DNA from: UBA8199 sp964507045
Lineage (GTDB): Bacteria > Verrucomicrobiota > Verrucomicrobiia > Limisphaerales > UBA8199
Direction of reading: 5' to 3'
Assembly: GCA_964507045.1 (NCBI GenBank)
Contig: CAZDOO010000008.1
Location: forward strand, 1 to 64,000
Length of the DNA stretch: 64,000 bases
Below the pieces are notes generated by a model, which did not search any database, was not told the DNA's origin, and saw only the letters and a program-made list of their open reading frames with translations. Positions 41,341 through 50,734 of this stretch are shown piece after piece (the first letter of the stretch is position 1; each line of letters opens with the position of its first letter). A program made the position numbers and the translations under genes.

Positions 41341-41474
41341 CGAACTGGCGCCCGGTGGCAGCTTCTTTTCGGCTCATCACGGATTTCCGGGTAACGCCGA
41401 CGAGATTTCGTCATCGGTTCGCCTCGGCAGCCACGAACCAGCAGGTTCCTGGGCGGGCGCCTCCCCCCTCTGCA

Positions 41475-41559
41475 CTCCCTATACTCACCGTATACTCACC
41501 GTAGTACCTCTGCAAACTTTGCAGAGGTACTACGGTGAGTATACGGTGAGTATAGGGAG
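41475..41559. repeat. Long perfect palindrome, copy C (42-bp arms, 1-base centre)
   Basis: Arms 41475-41516 and 41518-41559 are perfect inverted repeats around C41517. Each arm contains two TATACTCACCG units at an 11-base period plus the CTCTGCAAA core shared with copy A. GGTGAGCC follows immediately on the right (41561-41568), as with the other copies. Confidence 0.92.
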
Positions 41560-41568
41560 AGGTGAGCC

Positions 41569-41864
41569 TGAGGATAGGGTGTGGTAAAGACGTGGAGACG
41601 GCAGGCGACAGGAAGCGCCGAGGGGACCGGCAGGAGTGGGGCTGAAGAACCTTCCCTGTCTCACAATGGGACAGGGCGCCCCATGCAGAGCAGGAGCCAT
41701 CCTCTGCGGAGAAGCTAAATCAAGGCTGGGTTATTCGCGGGCGTTGGGCGTCCGCACCCGCACGGAGGATAATAACGACCGAGGGGGTCTGGGCGTTCCC
41801 TGGAATTCTGTGATGAGCCTTTTTTTCGTGCGTTTGCCGCTGCCGACGCTACAGTCTTACCTCC
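41569..41864. other. Intergenic DNA upstream of radC
   Basis: About 300 bases between the palindrome and radC. A short frame covers 41636-41902 but has no family motif and overlaps the radC start. No clear promoter hexamers or terminator were found; the radC promoter must lie here or at the palindrome. Confidence 0.45.
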
Positions 41865-42575
41865 ATGAGCGGCACACGCCTCAAGGACCAGCCTGCCAGT
41901 GAACGTCCGCGCGAGCGGCTGGCCGCCCTGGGCCCCAATGCTCTCAGCCAGGCCGAGTTGGTTGCTATTCTCCTGCGCACGGGTCTCAAAGGTGCCAATG
42001 CCGTGGAGATCGGGAAGGAGTTGCTCGCGAAGCATGGGTCATTGCACGCGTTGGCCTGCGCCTCCATCGAAGACCTGCAACAAGTCAAAGGCATCGGCCG
42101 CGACAAGGCGGTAACACTGGCTGCCGCCTTCACACTGGCGCGCAAGATGGCCGAGGAGTTGCGCGGCGAGTCTCCCCTCCTCGACACGCCGGAGGCCGTC
42201 GCCGCGCTCATGCGCGAAGATGTCCGCCTGCGTAACGTCGAAGCCTTTCAAGTCCTCCTGCTCAACACGCGGCGCCGCCTCATCAGCGTGGTGAAGATCT
42301 CCGATGGCACGCTTGACACCATCCTTGTCCACCCGCGGGACGTCTTCAAACCGGCCATTGCCGCCAACGCCGCCGCTGTGGTCCTGCTCCACAATCATCC
42401 TTCCGGAGAATCCACCCCCTCGGAAGCGGACATCAAAGTAACCCGGGACCTTATCCGCGCCGGCCAGTTGCTCAAGATCGAGGTGCTGGACCATGTCATC
42501 CTCGGTCGCGCCACACAGGAACGGCCCAAGGACTACATGTCCCTGCGCGAGTTGGGCTACTTCGCGGGCTGCTGA
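41865..42575 (+). CDS. radC: RadC-family JAB/MPN metalloprotein
   Basis: A 236-residue protein. Residues about 1-75 hold a helix-hairpin-helix DNA-binding region (VKGIGRDKAVTLAAAF). The C-terminal JAMM domain has the zinc motif H176-N-H178-x7-S186-x2-D189 (LLHNHPSGESTPSEAD). Despite the historical name, a role in DNA repair is not established for RadC. Complete and of normal length. It is convergent with the Tat oxidoreductase, only 11 bases apart. Confidence 0.96.
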   Translation: MSGTRLKDQPASERPRERLAALGPNALSQAELVAILLRTGLKGANAVEIGKELLAKHGSLHALACASIEDLQQVKGIGRDKAVTLAAAFTLARKMAEELRGESPLLDTPEAVAALMREDVRLRNVEAFQVLLLNTRRRLISVVKISDGTLDTILVHPRDVFKPAIAANAAAVVLLHNHPSGESTPSEADIKVTRDLIRAGQLLKIEVLDHVILGRATQERPKDYMSLRELGYFAGC

Positions 42576-42586
42576 TTAACGCGCAA

Positions 42587-43870
42587 TTACACCTTCCATG
42601 GTCCGCGTTTGGGGCGGTCCAACCATTGGTTGGCTTCGCGGTCACCAATGAAGCGTTCCTTGGCCGGGTTCCAGCGCAGGCGCCGGTGGTTCCAGTAAGC
42701 CAGGTTGCCTAAGTGGCAGACGGTGACAGAACGGCAGCCAATCTCAACGTCGCAGATGGGGCGTTTGCGGCTGCGCATGCAGTCCAGGAAGTCCTTGGTG
42801 TGGCTGTGGCTCTTGTAGAGGCGAATGGCTTTGTCGCCCAGCGGTTCCTCGGCCAGGGCGGCGGGCGTGGCCTCGAACTTGCCGCGGTTGACGAGAATCC
42901 TGCCTTCGGTGCCAATGAAGAGCACCCCGCCGCTGTCGCCGTGGATCATCTCGACGCCGTTGGCGTAAAGGTAGCGCACGCCGCGATTCGCTTTGGGGTC
43001 CGCCGGCGGGATGATCTCCACCGGCCCGCTCTCGTCCATGCCCAGGCCCCACTGGGCGATGTCAAAGTGGTGCGCCCCCCAGTCGGTCATCATGCCGCCT
43101 GAGAATTCACGGTAGTCCCGCCAGTTGGGGAAGTGCTGATGCACGCCGCGGGGGCTGAGCACGGAATTGTAGGGTCGCAACGCGGCGGGCCCGAGCCACA
43201 GGTCCCAATTCAGGCCGGGCTCCATCGGTTCCTCCGGCAGGTTGCACGGCACCGAGGGCGGCCCGACGTCCACAATGACCTGTTTGACCTTCCCAATGCG
43301 CCCGTTGCGCACCAACTCGCAGGCCTTGCGGAACTCGCCCGAGGACCGCTGCATCGAGCCGGTCTGGAACACCCGGTCGTATTTCCGGGCCGCCTTTACC
43401 ATCGCGCGGGCCTCGTGAATGGTCAGCGAGAGCGGCTTCTCGCAGTAAATGTCCTTGCCCGCTTTGCAGGCGGCAATGGCGATATAGGCGTGCCAATGGT
43501 CCGGGGCGGCGATCACTACCGCGTCAATGTCCTTGCGCGCGAGCAGGTCACGGAAGTCCTTGTAGCCGGTGCAGCCCTGGTACTCCTTGTCGCCTTTGAT
43601 GCTGTAGAACTCGTCCACCATGCGGCGATGGTGATCTCGCCGGGTAGTGTCCACGTCGCACACGGCCACCACCTGTGTGTCGGGCATGGCCAGGAAGTTG
43701 TTGGTGAGACCGCGGCCCTGGGTACCGGTGCCAATGACACCCAACGTGATGCGGTCATTCGGGCCTTTCCGGGCCGAGGCCGGGCGGGCGGCATGAAGCA
43801 ACAGCGGGGTTGTGAGCGCGGCGGCGGAAGCCGCTTTCAGGAACTGACGGCGATTCAGTTGGCGTAGCAT
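42587..43870 (-). CDS. Tat-exported Gfo/Idh/MocA oxidoreductase
   Basis: A 427-residue NAD(P)-dependent oxidoreductase with a Tat signal (NRRQFLKAASAAALTTP). It has the dinucleotide motif LGVIGTGTQGRG, the catalytic loop YCEKPLSLT (intact E-K-P) and GGMMTDWGAHHFDIAQWGLG with the substrate-site histidines. Exported members bring their cofactor folded and act on sugars or inositols in the periplasm. The substrate is unknown. The intact E-K-P contrasts with the E-K-I in the fused enzyme at 3.5-5.6 kb. Confidence 0.92.
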   Translation of the reverse strand: MLRQLNRRQFLKAASAAALTTPLLLHAARPASARKGPNDRITLGVIGTGTQGRGLTNNFLAMPDTQVVAVCDVDTTRRDHHRRMVDEFYSIKGDKEYQGCTGYKDFRDLLARKDIDAVVIAAPDHWHAYIAIAACKAGKDIYCEKPLSLTIHEARAMVKAARKYDRVFQTGSMQRSSGEFRKACELVRNGRIGKVKQVIVDVGPPSVPCNLPEEPMEPGLNWDLWLGPAALRPYNSVLSPRGVHQHFPNWRDYREFSGGMMTDWGAHHFDIAQWGLGMDESGPVEIIPPADPKANRGVRYLYANGVEMIHGDSGGVLFIGTEGRILVNRGKFEATPAALAEEPLGDKAIRLYKSHSHTKDFLDCMRSRKRPICDVEIGCRSVTVCHLGNLAYWNHRRLRWNPAKERFIGDREANQWLDRPKRGPWKV

Positions 43871-43978
43871 GACGCCGCCCAGTGTTGGCTGCCTGCGACC
43901 GATGGGCGAGCAAATTGTTGCCCGGACATGAACCCCTGTGCGTCCCGAAGCCGCAGCGCGCCCCTGCCTGGTCGGAGT

Positions 43979-43994
43979 ATTAAGTGAGCTTAAT
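43979..43994. promoter_or_regulatory. Small palindrome upstream of gltB
   Basis: ATTAAG-TGAG-CTTAAT, a perfect 6-bp inverted repeat with a 4-base spacer, lies about 70 bases upstream of the predicted gltB promoter. It could be an operator; nothing more supports this. Confidence 0.3.
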
Positions 43995-44048
43995 CAGGCA
44001 GTGGTGACAAATTGAACCGCTCACCTTCCCTTTGGCCAAAACCAGATA

Positions 44049-44078
44049 TTGCAAGTTATGACAGTCTGAGCAAATAAT
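44049..44078 (+). promoter_or_regulatory. Candidate sigma-70 promoter of gltBD
   Basis: TTGCAA (44049-44054) and AATAAT (44073-44078, five of six matches) with an 18-base spacer lie in an AT-rich patch that contrasts with the GC-rich surroundings, about 47 bases before the gltB ATG. Confidence 0.4.
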
Positions 44079-44092
44079 AACCTAATTTAGTT

Positions 44093-44128
44093 ATGTTTGG
44101 CAGAGAGATGTTTGTCTCCCGCAGATGA
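44093..44128 (+). CDS. Possible 11-codon leader peptide of gltB
   Basis: An ATG at 44093 opens MFGREMFVSRR and stops with TGA at 44126-44128, overlapping the gltB ATG at 44125 as ATGA. A second in-frame ATG is at 44108. AGAGAG lies inside it and could serve gltB as ribosome binding site. The overlap would permit translational coupling or leader control of glutamate synthase. It may equally be chance. Confidence 0.3.
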   Translation: MFGREMFVSRR

Positions 44129-47100
44129 CAATTAGCAAAGACAATTGCAGTCGGGCAAATCGGACCGGTCCCCCGGCCCGGCAGGGCCTTTATGACCCGC
44201 AGTTCGAGCATGAATCCTGCGGCGTGGGATTTGTGGTCAACGTCAAGGGCCGGAAGTCCCATGCCATCATCCAGCAGGCGATGCAGGCACTGCTCAACCT
44301 CAATCACCGGGGCGCGTGCGGCTGCGAGGCCAACACCGGGGATGGCGCGGGGATCCTTATCCAGGTGCCGCACGAGTTCCTGAAGCTGGCGGCCCGCGAG
44401 GGGCGCTTCGCACTGCCGGCGGCCGGGGACTACGGCGTCGGCATGGTGTTCCTGCCTCCTGATGCGGCTGAGCGTGCCGAGTGTGAGAAGGTATTCGCGG
44501 GCATCGCCGCGGAGGAAGGCCAGCCGGTTCTGGGCTGGCGCACGATCCCCACCAGCAACGCCACCTTGGGCGCCACCGCCCGGGCGGCCGAGCCGCTGAT
44601 GCGCCAGGTCTTCCTGGCGCGCAATGCGAAGCTGGCCGAGGACGCGGCGTTCGAACGCAAGCTCTTTGTCATTCGCCGGCGCGCCGAAAACGCCATCCGC
44701 TACTCCGGCAAAGTTGCCGGCGGCGAGTTCTTTTACGTATCCAGCCTTTCCTGCAAGACGGTGGTTTACAAGGGCATGCTGCTGACCGAGCAGCTTAGCT
44801 CCTATTATCCCGACCTGTCGCACCCGGCGATGGAGTCGGCGCTGGCCCTGGTGCATTCCCGGTTCAGCACCAATACCTTTCCCAGTTGGAACCGCGCCCA
44901 CCCCTATCGCTACCTGGCCCACAATGGCGAGATCAACACCCTGCGCGGCAACGTCAACTGGATGCACGCTCGCCAGGCGATGTTCGAATCCGATCTGTTC
45001 GGCGATGACCTGAAGAAGGTCTTGCCGGTGATCTGCGCCGACGGCAGCGACTCGGCCATGCTCGACAATTGCCTCGAACTGCTGGTGCTGGCCGGCCGAC
45101 CGCTGCCGCACGCGATGATGATGATGATCCCGGAGCCGTGGACGAAGCATGAGTCCATGAGCGCCGAGAAACGCGCTTTCTACGAGTACCATTCCTGCCT
45201 GATGGAGCCTTGGGACGGCCCGGCCTCGATCGCTTTCACCGATGGCCGCCTGATTGGCGCCGTCCTGGATCGCAACGGCCTGCGCCCTTCGCGCTACTAT
45301 GTGACCAAAGACGATCTGGTCATCATGGCCAGCGAGGTCGGGGTGCTGGACATCCCGGCCGACCGCATCGCGCAGAAAGGCCGCCTGCAGCCGGGACGCA
45401 TGTTCCTGGTGGATACGGAGGAAGGCCGGATTGTGGCCGACGAGGAGATCAAGCACCGCATTGCCACCGCGCATCCGTATCGCGAGTGGCTGGATCAGAA
45501 CCTGATCCGGCTGGCCGATGTTCCCGACCCGCACATTCTGCCCGAGCCGGACCACGAGACGGTCCTCCAGCGCCAGCTCGCCTTCGGCTACACCTTCGAG
45601 GATTTGCGCCTCCTGATGCTGCCCATGGCCCGCGACGGCGCCGAGGCGATTGGCTCCATGGGCACCGACACGCCGCTGGCGGTGCTCTCCAACAAGCCGC
45701 AGCCGCTCTCCAACTACTTCCAGCAGCTCTTTGCGCAGGTGACCAACCCGCCGATTGACTGCATCCGCGAGGAGATCGTTACCGGCACCGAGACGGCCAT
45801 TGGTTCCGAGCGCAACTTGCTCCAGCCCACACCGGAGCACGCCCGACTCGTCGAGCTCAAGTCTCCCATCCTCACCAACGAGGAGTTCGCCAAACTCAAG
45901 CACATTGACCTGCCCGGCTTCAAGTCGGTCACCTTCCCGATCTTGTTCCAGGTTGCCGATGGCCCGGCGGGCCTGGAGAAGGCCATGGACGATTTGTGCC
46001 GCCAAGTTAGCCAAGCGATCCGGGACGGTATTAATGTTGTCGTGCTTTCCGACCGCGGCGTGAACCGGGACTGGGCGCCAATTCCATCGTTGCTCGCGGT
46101 GGCGGGCGTGCATCATCACTTGATCCGGGAAGGCACCCGCACCCGCGTCGGGCTGGTGCTCGAATCCGGCGGACCGCGCGAGGTCCATCAGTATTCACTG
46201 CTGATTGGCTACGGCTGCGGCGCGATCAATCCCTACCTGGCCTTTGAGACCCTCGACGACATGCTGCGGCAGGGGCTGCTGACCGGCATTGACCACCAGA
46301 CCGCCTGCAAGAACTACCTCAAGGCGGCCATGAAGGGCGTAGTGAAGGTGCTCTCGAAGATGGGCATCTCCACCATCCAGAGCTACTGGGGCGCGCAGAT
46401 CTTCGAGGCGGTCGGGCTGAAGCGGTCTTTCATTGACAAGTATTTCACCGGCACGCCCTCCCGGGTCGAAGGCGTGGGCATCGAAGTCATTGCGCAGGAG
46501 GTCCTGCTGCGGCACCAGCGCGCCTTCCCGGACCGGCAGGCCAACAGTTATGTCCTCGACTCCGGCGGCCGCTACCAGTGGCGCGAAGACGGGGAGTATC
46601 ACCTGTTCAATCCCCAGACCATTCATAAGTTGCAGTCCGCGGTGCGCACCGGGAGCTACCGGACCTTCAAGGAGTATTCCGCCCTGATCAATGAGCAGAG
46701 CCGGCACTATTGCACGCTGCGCGGCTTGCTGGACTTCAAGAAGGTCAAGCCGATTCCCATTGAAGAAGTCGAGTCGGTCGAGAGCATCATGAAGCGCTTC
46801 AAGTCCGGTGCCATGAGCTACGGCTCCATCAGCCAGGAGGCCCACGAAACCCTCGCCATCGCCATGAATCGCATCGGCGGCAAGAGCAACACCGGCGAAG
46901 GTGGCGAAGCCCCGGAACGTTATGGCGCGCTGCCCGGCGGCGATTCCAAGAACAGCGCCATCAAGCAGGTCGCCTCCGGCCGCTTCGGCGTCACCAGCCT
47001 TTACCTGGTCAACGCCAAGGAGCTGCAGATCAAGATGGCCCAGGGCGCCAAGCCGGGCGAGGGCGGCCAGTTGCCCGGCCCGAAGGTTTATCCCTGGATT

Positions 47101-48753
47101 GCCAAGGTTCGCCATTCGACCCCGGGCGTCGGGTTGATCTCGCCCCCGCCGCACCACGACATCTACTCGATCGAGGACCTGGCCGAGTTGATCCACGATC
47201 TCAAGAACGCCAACCATCACGCCCGCATCAGCGTCAAGCTGGTCTCCGAAGTGGGCGTGGGAACAGTGGCGGCCGGGGTTGCTAAAGCGCATGCGGATGT
47301 CGTGCTCATCAGCGGTTACGACGGCGGCACGGGCGCGTCGCCGCTCACCGGCATCAAACACGCGGGCATTCCCTGGGAGCTTGGCCTGGCCGAGACGCAC
47401 CAGACCCTGGTCCTGAACAACCTCCGCTCGCGCATTATCGTCGAGACCGACGGCCAGCTCCGTACGGGCCGCGACGTGGTCATCGCCGCGCTGCTTGGGG
47501 CCGAGGAATTCGGCTTTGCCACTCCGACGCTCGTGGCGATGGGCTGCATCATGATGCGCGTCTGCCACCTCAACACCTGCCCGGCCGGTGTCGCCACCCA
47601 GAACCCGGAGCTGCGCAAGCGCTTCGCCGGCACTCCCGAGCACGTTGTCAATTTGATGCGCATGATCGCCGAGGAGGTGCGCGAGCTGATGGCCCAGCTC
47701 GGCTTCCGGCAGATGAACAAGATGATCGGCCGCAGCGACCGCCTCGAAGTCAGGAAGGCCGTGGACCACTGGAAGGCCAAGGGCGTGGACTTCAGCCAAA
47801 TCCTTTATCAGGTCGAAGTGCCCACCGAGGTGGGCCGTTTCTGCCAGATTCCCCAGGACCACGGTCTGGACAAGGCGTTCGACAACACCGTCCTGCGCAG
47901 CCTCTGCGCGCCGGCGATTGAACGCCAGGAGAAGGTTTTGGCCTTCCTCCCCATCCGCAATGTCCACCGCGTTGTTGGCACCATGGTTGGCAGCGAGATC
48001 ACCCGGCGCTGGGGCGCCGAAGGGTTGCCGGAGGACACCATCGAGATTCATTTCACCGGCAGTGCCGGGCAAAGCTTCGGCGCGTTCCTGCCCCGGGGCA
48101 TGACCTTCTACCTGGAGGGAGACTCGAACGATTACCTCGGCAAAGGCCTGTCCGGCGGCAAGCTCATCGTGCTCCCGCCCGCGCAGTCCACTTTTGTGCC
48201 CGAGGAGAACATCATCGTGGGCAACGTGGCCATCTACGGCGCAACCAGCGGCGAGGCCTACATCCGCGGCATGGCTGGCGAGCGTTTCTGCGTCCGCAAC
48301 AGCGGGGTGGAGGCGGTGGTGGAATCCGTCGGCGATCATGGCTGCGAGTACATGACCGGCGGGCGCGTGGTCGTGCTCGGGCGGACGGGGCGCAACTTTG
48401 CCGCGGGCATGTCCGGCGGCGTGGCCTACGTGCTGGACGAAGCCGGGGATTTCCCCCGCCGCTGCAACCTGCAGATGGTCGGTCTGGAGAAGCTGGAAGA
48501 TGCGGACGAAATCAAGCTGGTCCGCGACATGGTCCAGCGGCACCAGACCTATACCCAGAGCGCCTTGGCGGCCCGGGTGCTGGCCAACTGGCCGCAGATG
48601 GTATCCAAGTTCGTCAAGGTCATGCCGAAGGATTACAAACGGGTTCTGCAAGCCGTGAAGCGCGTGCAGGACTCCGGCCTGAGCGGCGAGCAGGCCATCA
48701 TGGCTGCGTTCGAGGAAAACGCCCGCGACGCCGCCCGCATTGGCGGCGGATAG
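44125..48753 (+). CDS. gltB: Glutamate synthase (NADPH) large subunit
   Basis: A 1542-residue GOGAT alpha subunit. It makes two glutamates from glutamine and 2-oxoglutarate. The class II amidotransferase domain begins at Cys32 (ESCGVGF), implying a 31-residue propeptide removed on maturation. The FMN/2-oxoglutarate synthase domain contains GGEAPERYGALPGGD, LISGYDGGTGASPLTG and the 3Fe-4S cysteines in CIMMRVCHLNTCPAG. The C-terminal beta-helix domain contains GNVAIYGATSGEAYIRG. Complete and of normal length. gltD follows after 10 bases. The antisense strand shows very long open frames that are composition artefacts. Confidence 0.98.
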   Translation: MTISKDNCSRANRTGPPARQGLYDPQFEHESCGVGFVVNVKGRKSHAIIQQAMQALLNLNHRGACGCEANTGDGAGILIQVPHEFLKLAAREGRFALPAAGDYGVGMVFLPPDAAERAECEKVFAGIAAEEGQPVLGWRTIPTSNATLGATARAAEPLMRQVFLARNAKLAEDAAFERKLFVIRRRAENAIRYSGKVAGGEFFYVSSLSCKTVVYKGMLLTEQLSSYYPDLSHPAMESALALVHSRFSTNTFPSWNRAHPYRYLAHNGEINTLRGNVNWMHARQAMFESDLFGDDLKKVLPVICADGSDSAMLDNCLELLVLAGRPLPHAMMMMIPEPWTKHESMSAEKRAFYEYHSCLMEPWDGPASIAFTDGRLIGAVLDRNGLRPSRYYVTKDDLVIMASEVGVLDIPADRIAQKGRLQPGRMFLVDTEEGRIVADEEIKHRIATAHPYREWLDQNLIRLADVPDPHILPEPDHETVLQRQLAFGYTFEDLRLLMLPMARDGAEAIGSMGTDTPLAVLSNKPQPLSNYFQQLFAQVTNPPIDCIREEIVTGTETAIGSERNLLQPTPEHARLVELKSPILTNEEFAKLKHIDLPGFKSVTFPILFQVADGPAGLEKAMDDLCRQVSQAIRDGINVVVLSDRGVNRDWAPIPSLLAVAGVHHHLIREGTRTRVGLVLESGGPREVHQYSLLIGYGCGAINPYLAFETLDDMLRQGLLTGIDHQTACKNYLKAAMKGVVKVLSKMGISTIQSYWGAQIFEAVGLKRSFIDKYFTGTPSRVEGVGIEVIAQEVLLRHQRAFPDRQANSYVLDSGGRYQWREDGEYHLFNPQTIHKLQSAVRTGSYRTFKEYSALINEQSRHYCTLRGLLDFKKVKPIPIEEVESVESIMKRFKSGAMSYGSISQEAHETLAIAMNRIGGKSNTGEGGEAPERYGALPGGDSKNSAIKQVASGRFGVTSLYLVNAKELQIKMAQGAKPGEGGQLPGPKVYPWIAKVRHSTPGVGLISPPPHHDIYSIEDLAELIHDLKNANHHARISVKLVSEVGVGTVAAGVAKAHADVVLISGYDGGTGASPLTGIKHAGIPWELGLAETHQTLVLNNLRSRIIVETDGQLRTGRDVVIAALLGAEEFGFATPTLVAMGCIMMRVCHLNTCPAGVATQNPELRKRFAGTPEHVVNLMRMIAEEVRELMAQLGFRQMNKMIGRSDRLEVRKAVDHWKAKGVDFSQILYQVEVPTEVGRFCQIPQDHGLDKAFDNTVLRSLCAPAIERQEKVLAFLPIRNVHRVVGTMVGSEITRRWGAEGLPEDTIEIHFTGSAGQSFGAFLPRGMTFYLEGDSNDYLGKGLSGGKLIVLPPAQSTFVPEENIIVGNVAIYGATSGEAYIRGMAGERFCVRNSGVEAVVESVGDHGCEYMTGGRVVVLGRTGRNFAAGMSGGVAYVLDEAGDFPRRCNLQMVGLEKLEDADEIKLVRDMVQRHQTYTQSALAARVLANWPQMVSKFVKVMPKDYKRVLQAVKRVQDSGLSGEQAIMAAFEENARDAARIGGG

Positions 48754-48763
48754 ATCTACACTT

Positions 48764-50248
48764 ATGGGCAAACCCACTGGTTTCATCGAATACCTGCGCG
48801 AACTGCCACAGGACCGCGCCGCGCTCGATCGCATCCGCGACTGGAACGAGTTCCATCAGCGCCTCGATCCGGCCAAGCTACACGAGCAGGCCGCCCGCTG
48901 CATGGACTGCGGCGTTCCGTTTTGCCACACCGGCACCCTGATCAGTGGCATGGCCGCCGGCTGTCCGATCCACAATCTCATCCCCGAATGGAACGACTTG
49001 GTCTATCGCGGCCTCTGGCAGGAAGCTCTCGAACGCCTGCACAAGACCAACAACTTTCCTGACTTCACCAGCCGGGTCTGCCCCGCCCCCTGCGAAGGCT
49101 CCTGCGTCCTGGGCATCAACGATCCTCCGGTCACCATCAAGAGCCTCGAATATGCCATCATTGATCGCGGCTGGGAGAAGGGCTGGGTTGTGCCGCAGCC
49201 GCCCAAGGTCCGGACGGGCAAAAAAGTCGCTGTTGTCGGCTCCGGACCGGCGGGTCTCTGCGCCGCCGCCCAACTCAACAAGGCCGGCCACTTGGTCACC
49301 GTCTTCGAGCGCGCCGATCGCGTGGGTGGGCTGCTCATGTATGGCATTCCCAACATGAAGCTGGACAAGGAGAAGGTTGTTCTGCCCCGCATTGCGCAAC
49401 TGGAAGCCGAGGGCGTCCGGTTCCTCACCGGCACGGAGGTCGGCGCCGGCTACCCCGCCAAGAAGCTGCTCAAGGAGTTCGACGCGGTCGTGCTCTGTAC
49501 CGGCGCCACCCAACCCCGGGACTTGCCCGTGGAGGGCCGAGACCTCAAGGGTATTCACTTTGCGATTGATTTCCTGACCCATAACACCCGCCGCCTGCTG
49601 AATGGCAAGGAGCACGACGGCTTCATTTCCGCCGCGGACAAGGATGTGATGGTCATCGGCGGGGGCGATACCGGCACCGATTGTGTCGGCACGGCCCTGC
49701 GCCACGGCTGCCGGAGCGTCGTCCAGGTGGAAATTCTGCCTCGCCCGCCCCAGAACCGCGCGCCCGACAATCCCTGGCCCGAGTGGCCCAGGATCTATCG
49801 TCTGGACTACGGCCAGGAAGAAGCCGCCGCCCGCTTCGGCGCCGACCCGCGTGTTTACCTGACGACCGCCAAGAAGTTCACCGGCGACAAGCAGGGTTGC
49901 GTGAAGGAAGTTCTCAGCGTGCAGATCCAATGGGAGCGCAACGAGAAAGGCCAGTTTGTGCCCAGGGAAGTGCCGGGCACCGAACAGGTGCGACCCGCTC
50001 AGCTCGTTCTGCTGGCTATGGGCTTCCTCGGGCCGGAGCCGGCCCTGCTCGAGCAACTTGGCATCCAGCGGGACCCGCGTTCAAACGTCAAAGCCGCCTT
50101 TGAGCAATACACCACCAACATTAAAGGCGTGTTCGCCGCCGGCGACTGTCGCCGCGGCCAAAGCCTGGTGGTCTGGGCCTTTAACGAAGGACGCGGCGCC
50201 GCCCGCGAGTGCGATCGCTATCTCATGGGCAATACCAGCCTGCCCTAA
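48764..50248 (+). CDS. gltD: Glutamate synthase small subunit
   Basis: A 494-residue flavoprotein that passes electrons from NADPH via FAD and 4Fe-4S clusters to GltB. N-terminal cysteines CMDCGVPFCHTG and CPAPCEGSC bind the clusters. FAD binding is at VVGSGPAGLCAA and NADPH binding at VIGGGDTGTDC. The C-terminal AAGDCRRGQSLVVWA is typical. Start at ATG 48764, 10 bases after the gltB stop; an earlier in-frame start would overlap gltB. Confidence 0.98.
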   Translation: MGKPTGFIEYLRELPQDRAALDRIRDWNEFHQRLDPAKLHEQAARCMDCGVPFCHTGTLISGMAAGCPIHNLIPEWNDLVYRGLWQEALERLHKTNNFPDFTSRVCPAPCEGSCVLGINDPPVTIKSLEYAIIDRGWEKGWVVPQPPKVRTGKKVAVVGSGPAGLCAAAQLNKAGHLVTVFERADRVGGLLMYGIPNMKLDKEKVVLPRIAQLEAEGVRFLTGTEVGAGYPAKKLLKEFDAVVLCTGATQPRDLPVEGRDLKGIHFAIDFLTHNTRRLLNGKEHDGFISAADKDVMVIGGGDTGTDCVGTALRHGCRSVVQVEILPRPPQNRAPDNPWPEWPRIYRLDYGQEEAAARFGADPRVYLTTAKKFTGDKQGCVKEVLSVQIQWERNEKGQFVPREVPGTEQVRPAQLVLLAMGFLGPEPALLEQLGIQRDPRSNVKAAFEQYTTNIKGVFAAGDCRRGQSLVVWAFNEGRGAARECDRYLMGNTSLP

Positions 50249-50254
50249 TAAAGC

Positions 50255-50272
50255 TGCGGGCAGCCGCCCGCA
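50255..50272. terminator. Hairpin between convergent gltD and secG
   Basis: TGCGGGC (50255-50261) pairs with GCCCGCA (50266-50272) around AGCC, 6 bases after the gltD stop and 9 bases from the secG stop. No T-run follows on either strand, so it is at best a weak bidirectional terminator. Confidence 0.4.
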
Positions 50273-50281
50273 ACCTTCCCA

Positions 50282-50725
50282 TTACTTCTTGGGCGCTGCC
50301 GGCGCGGGGCTGGGAGCTTCCGCCGGGGTCGGGACGACCTTCAGGCTGTTGGAGCCTGGGGTTGCGGCGGGCTTGTCAGCCGGCGCCTGCGGGGTGGTCG
50401 CCGGAGCGGCCGGCGCCGCGGGAACGCTCGGGACCGGGCTGGCTTGCATCAGCCCCTGCTCGAACGCGCTGGTGGTCCGAGTGTGATAATGGCGCTGCAT
50501 TACCGAAAGCCCGATTGCCAGGATAAAGAAGATGGCCGCGGCGTACTTGGTGATCTTGGTCAGGACATTGCCTGAACCCGCGCCGAACAGGGCATCGGTT
50601 GCGCCACCGCCGAACGCCAGGCCAGCGCCCGCGTCCTTCTTGGGTAGCTGAATCAGCACCAGCAATATCATGGCGAGACAGTCCAGCACCAGCACTACCG
50701 TAAGAAAGCCAATTAGGAAACCCAT
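50282..50725 (-). CDS. secG: SecG preprotein translocase subunit
   Basis: A 147-residue protein with two membrane helices (about 3-24 and 56-76) separated by the conserved loop QLPKKDAGAGLAFGGGATDA, the SecG signature, then LFGAGSGNVLTKIT. The C-terminal 55 residues are a Pro/Ala-rich tail not found in E. coli SecG. SecG stabilises the SecYEG channel. It is third in the pgk-tpiA-secG operon, a linkage seen in many bacteria. Confidence 0.95.
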   Translation of the reverse strand: MGFLIGFLTVVLVLDCLAMILLVLIQLPKKDAGAGLAFGGGATDALFGAGSGNVLTKITKYAAAIFFILAIGLSVMQRHYHTRTTSAFEQGLMQASPVPSVPAAPAAPATTPQAPADKPAATPGSNSLKVVPTPAEAPSPAPAAPKK

Positions 50726-50734
50726 ATATTCTTT

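Noticed and set aside
46195..48834. Minus-strand ORF of 879 codons opposite gltB
   Set aside because: Antisense shadow caused by high GC at third codon positions of gltB; no protein family features.
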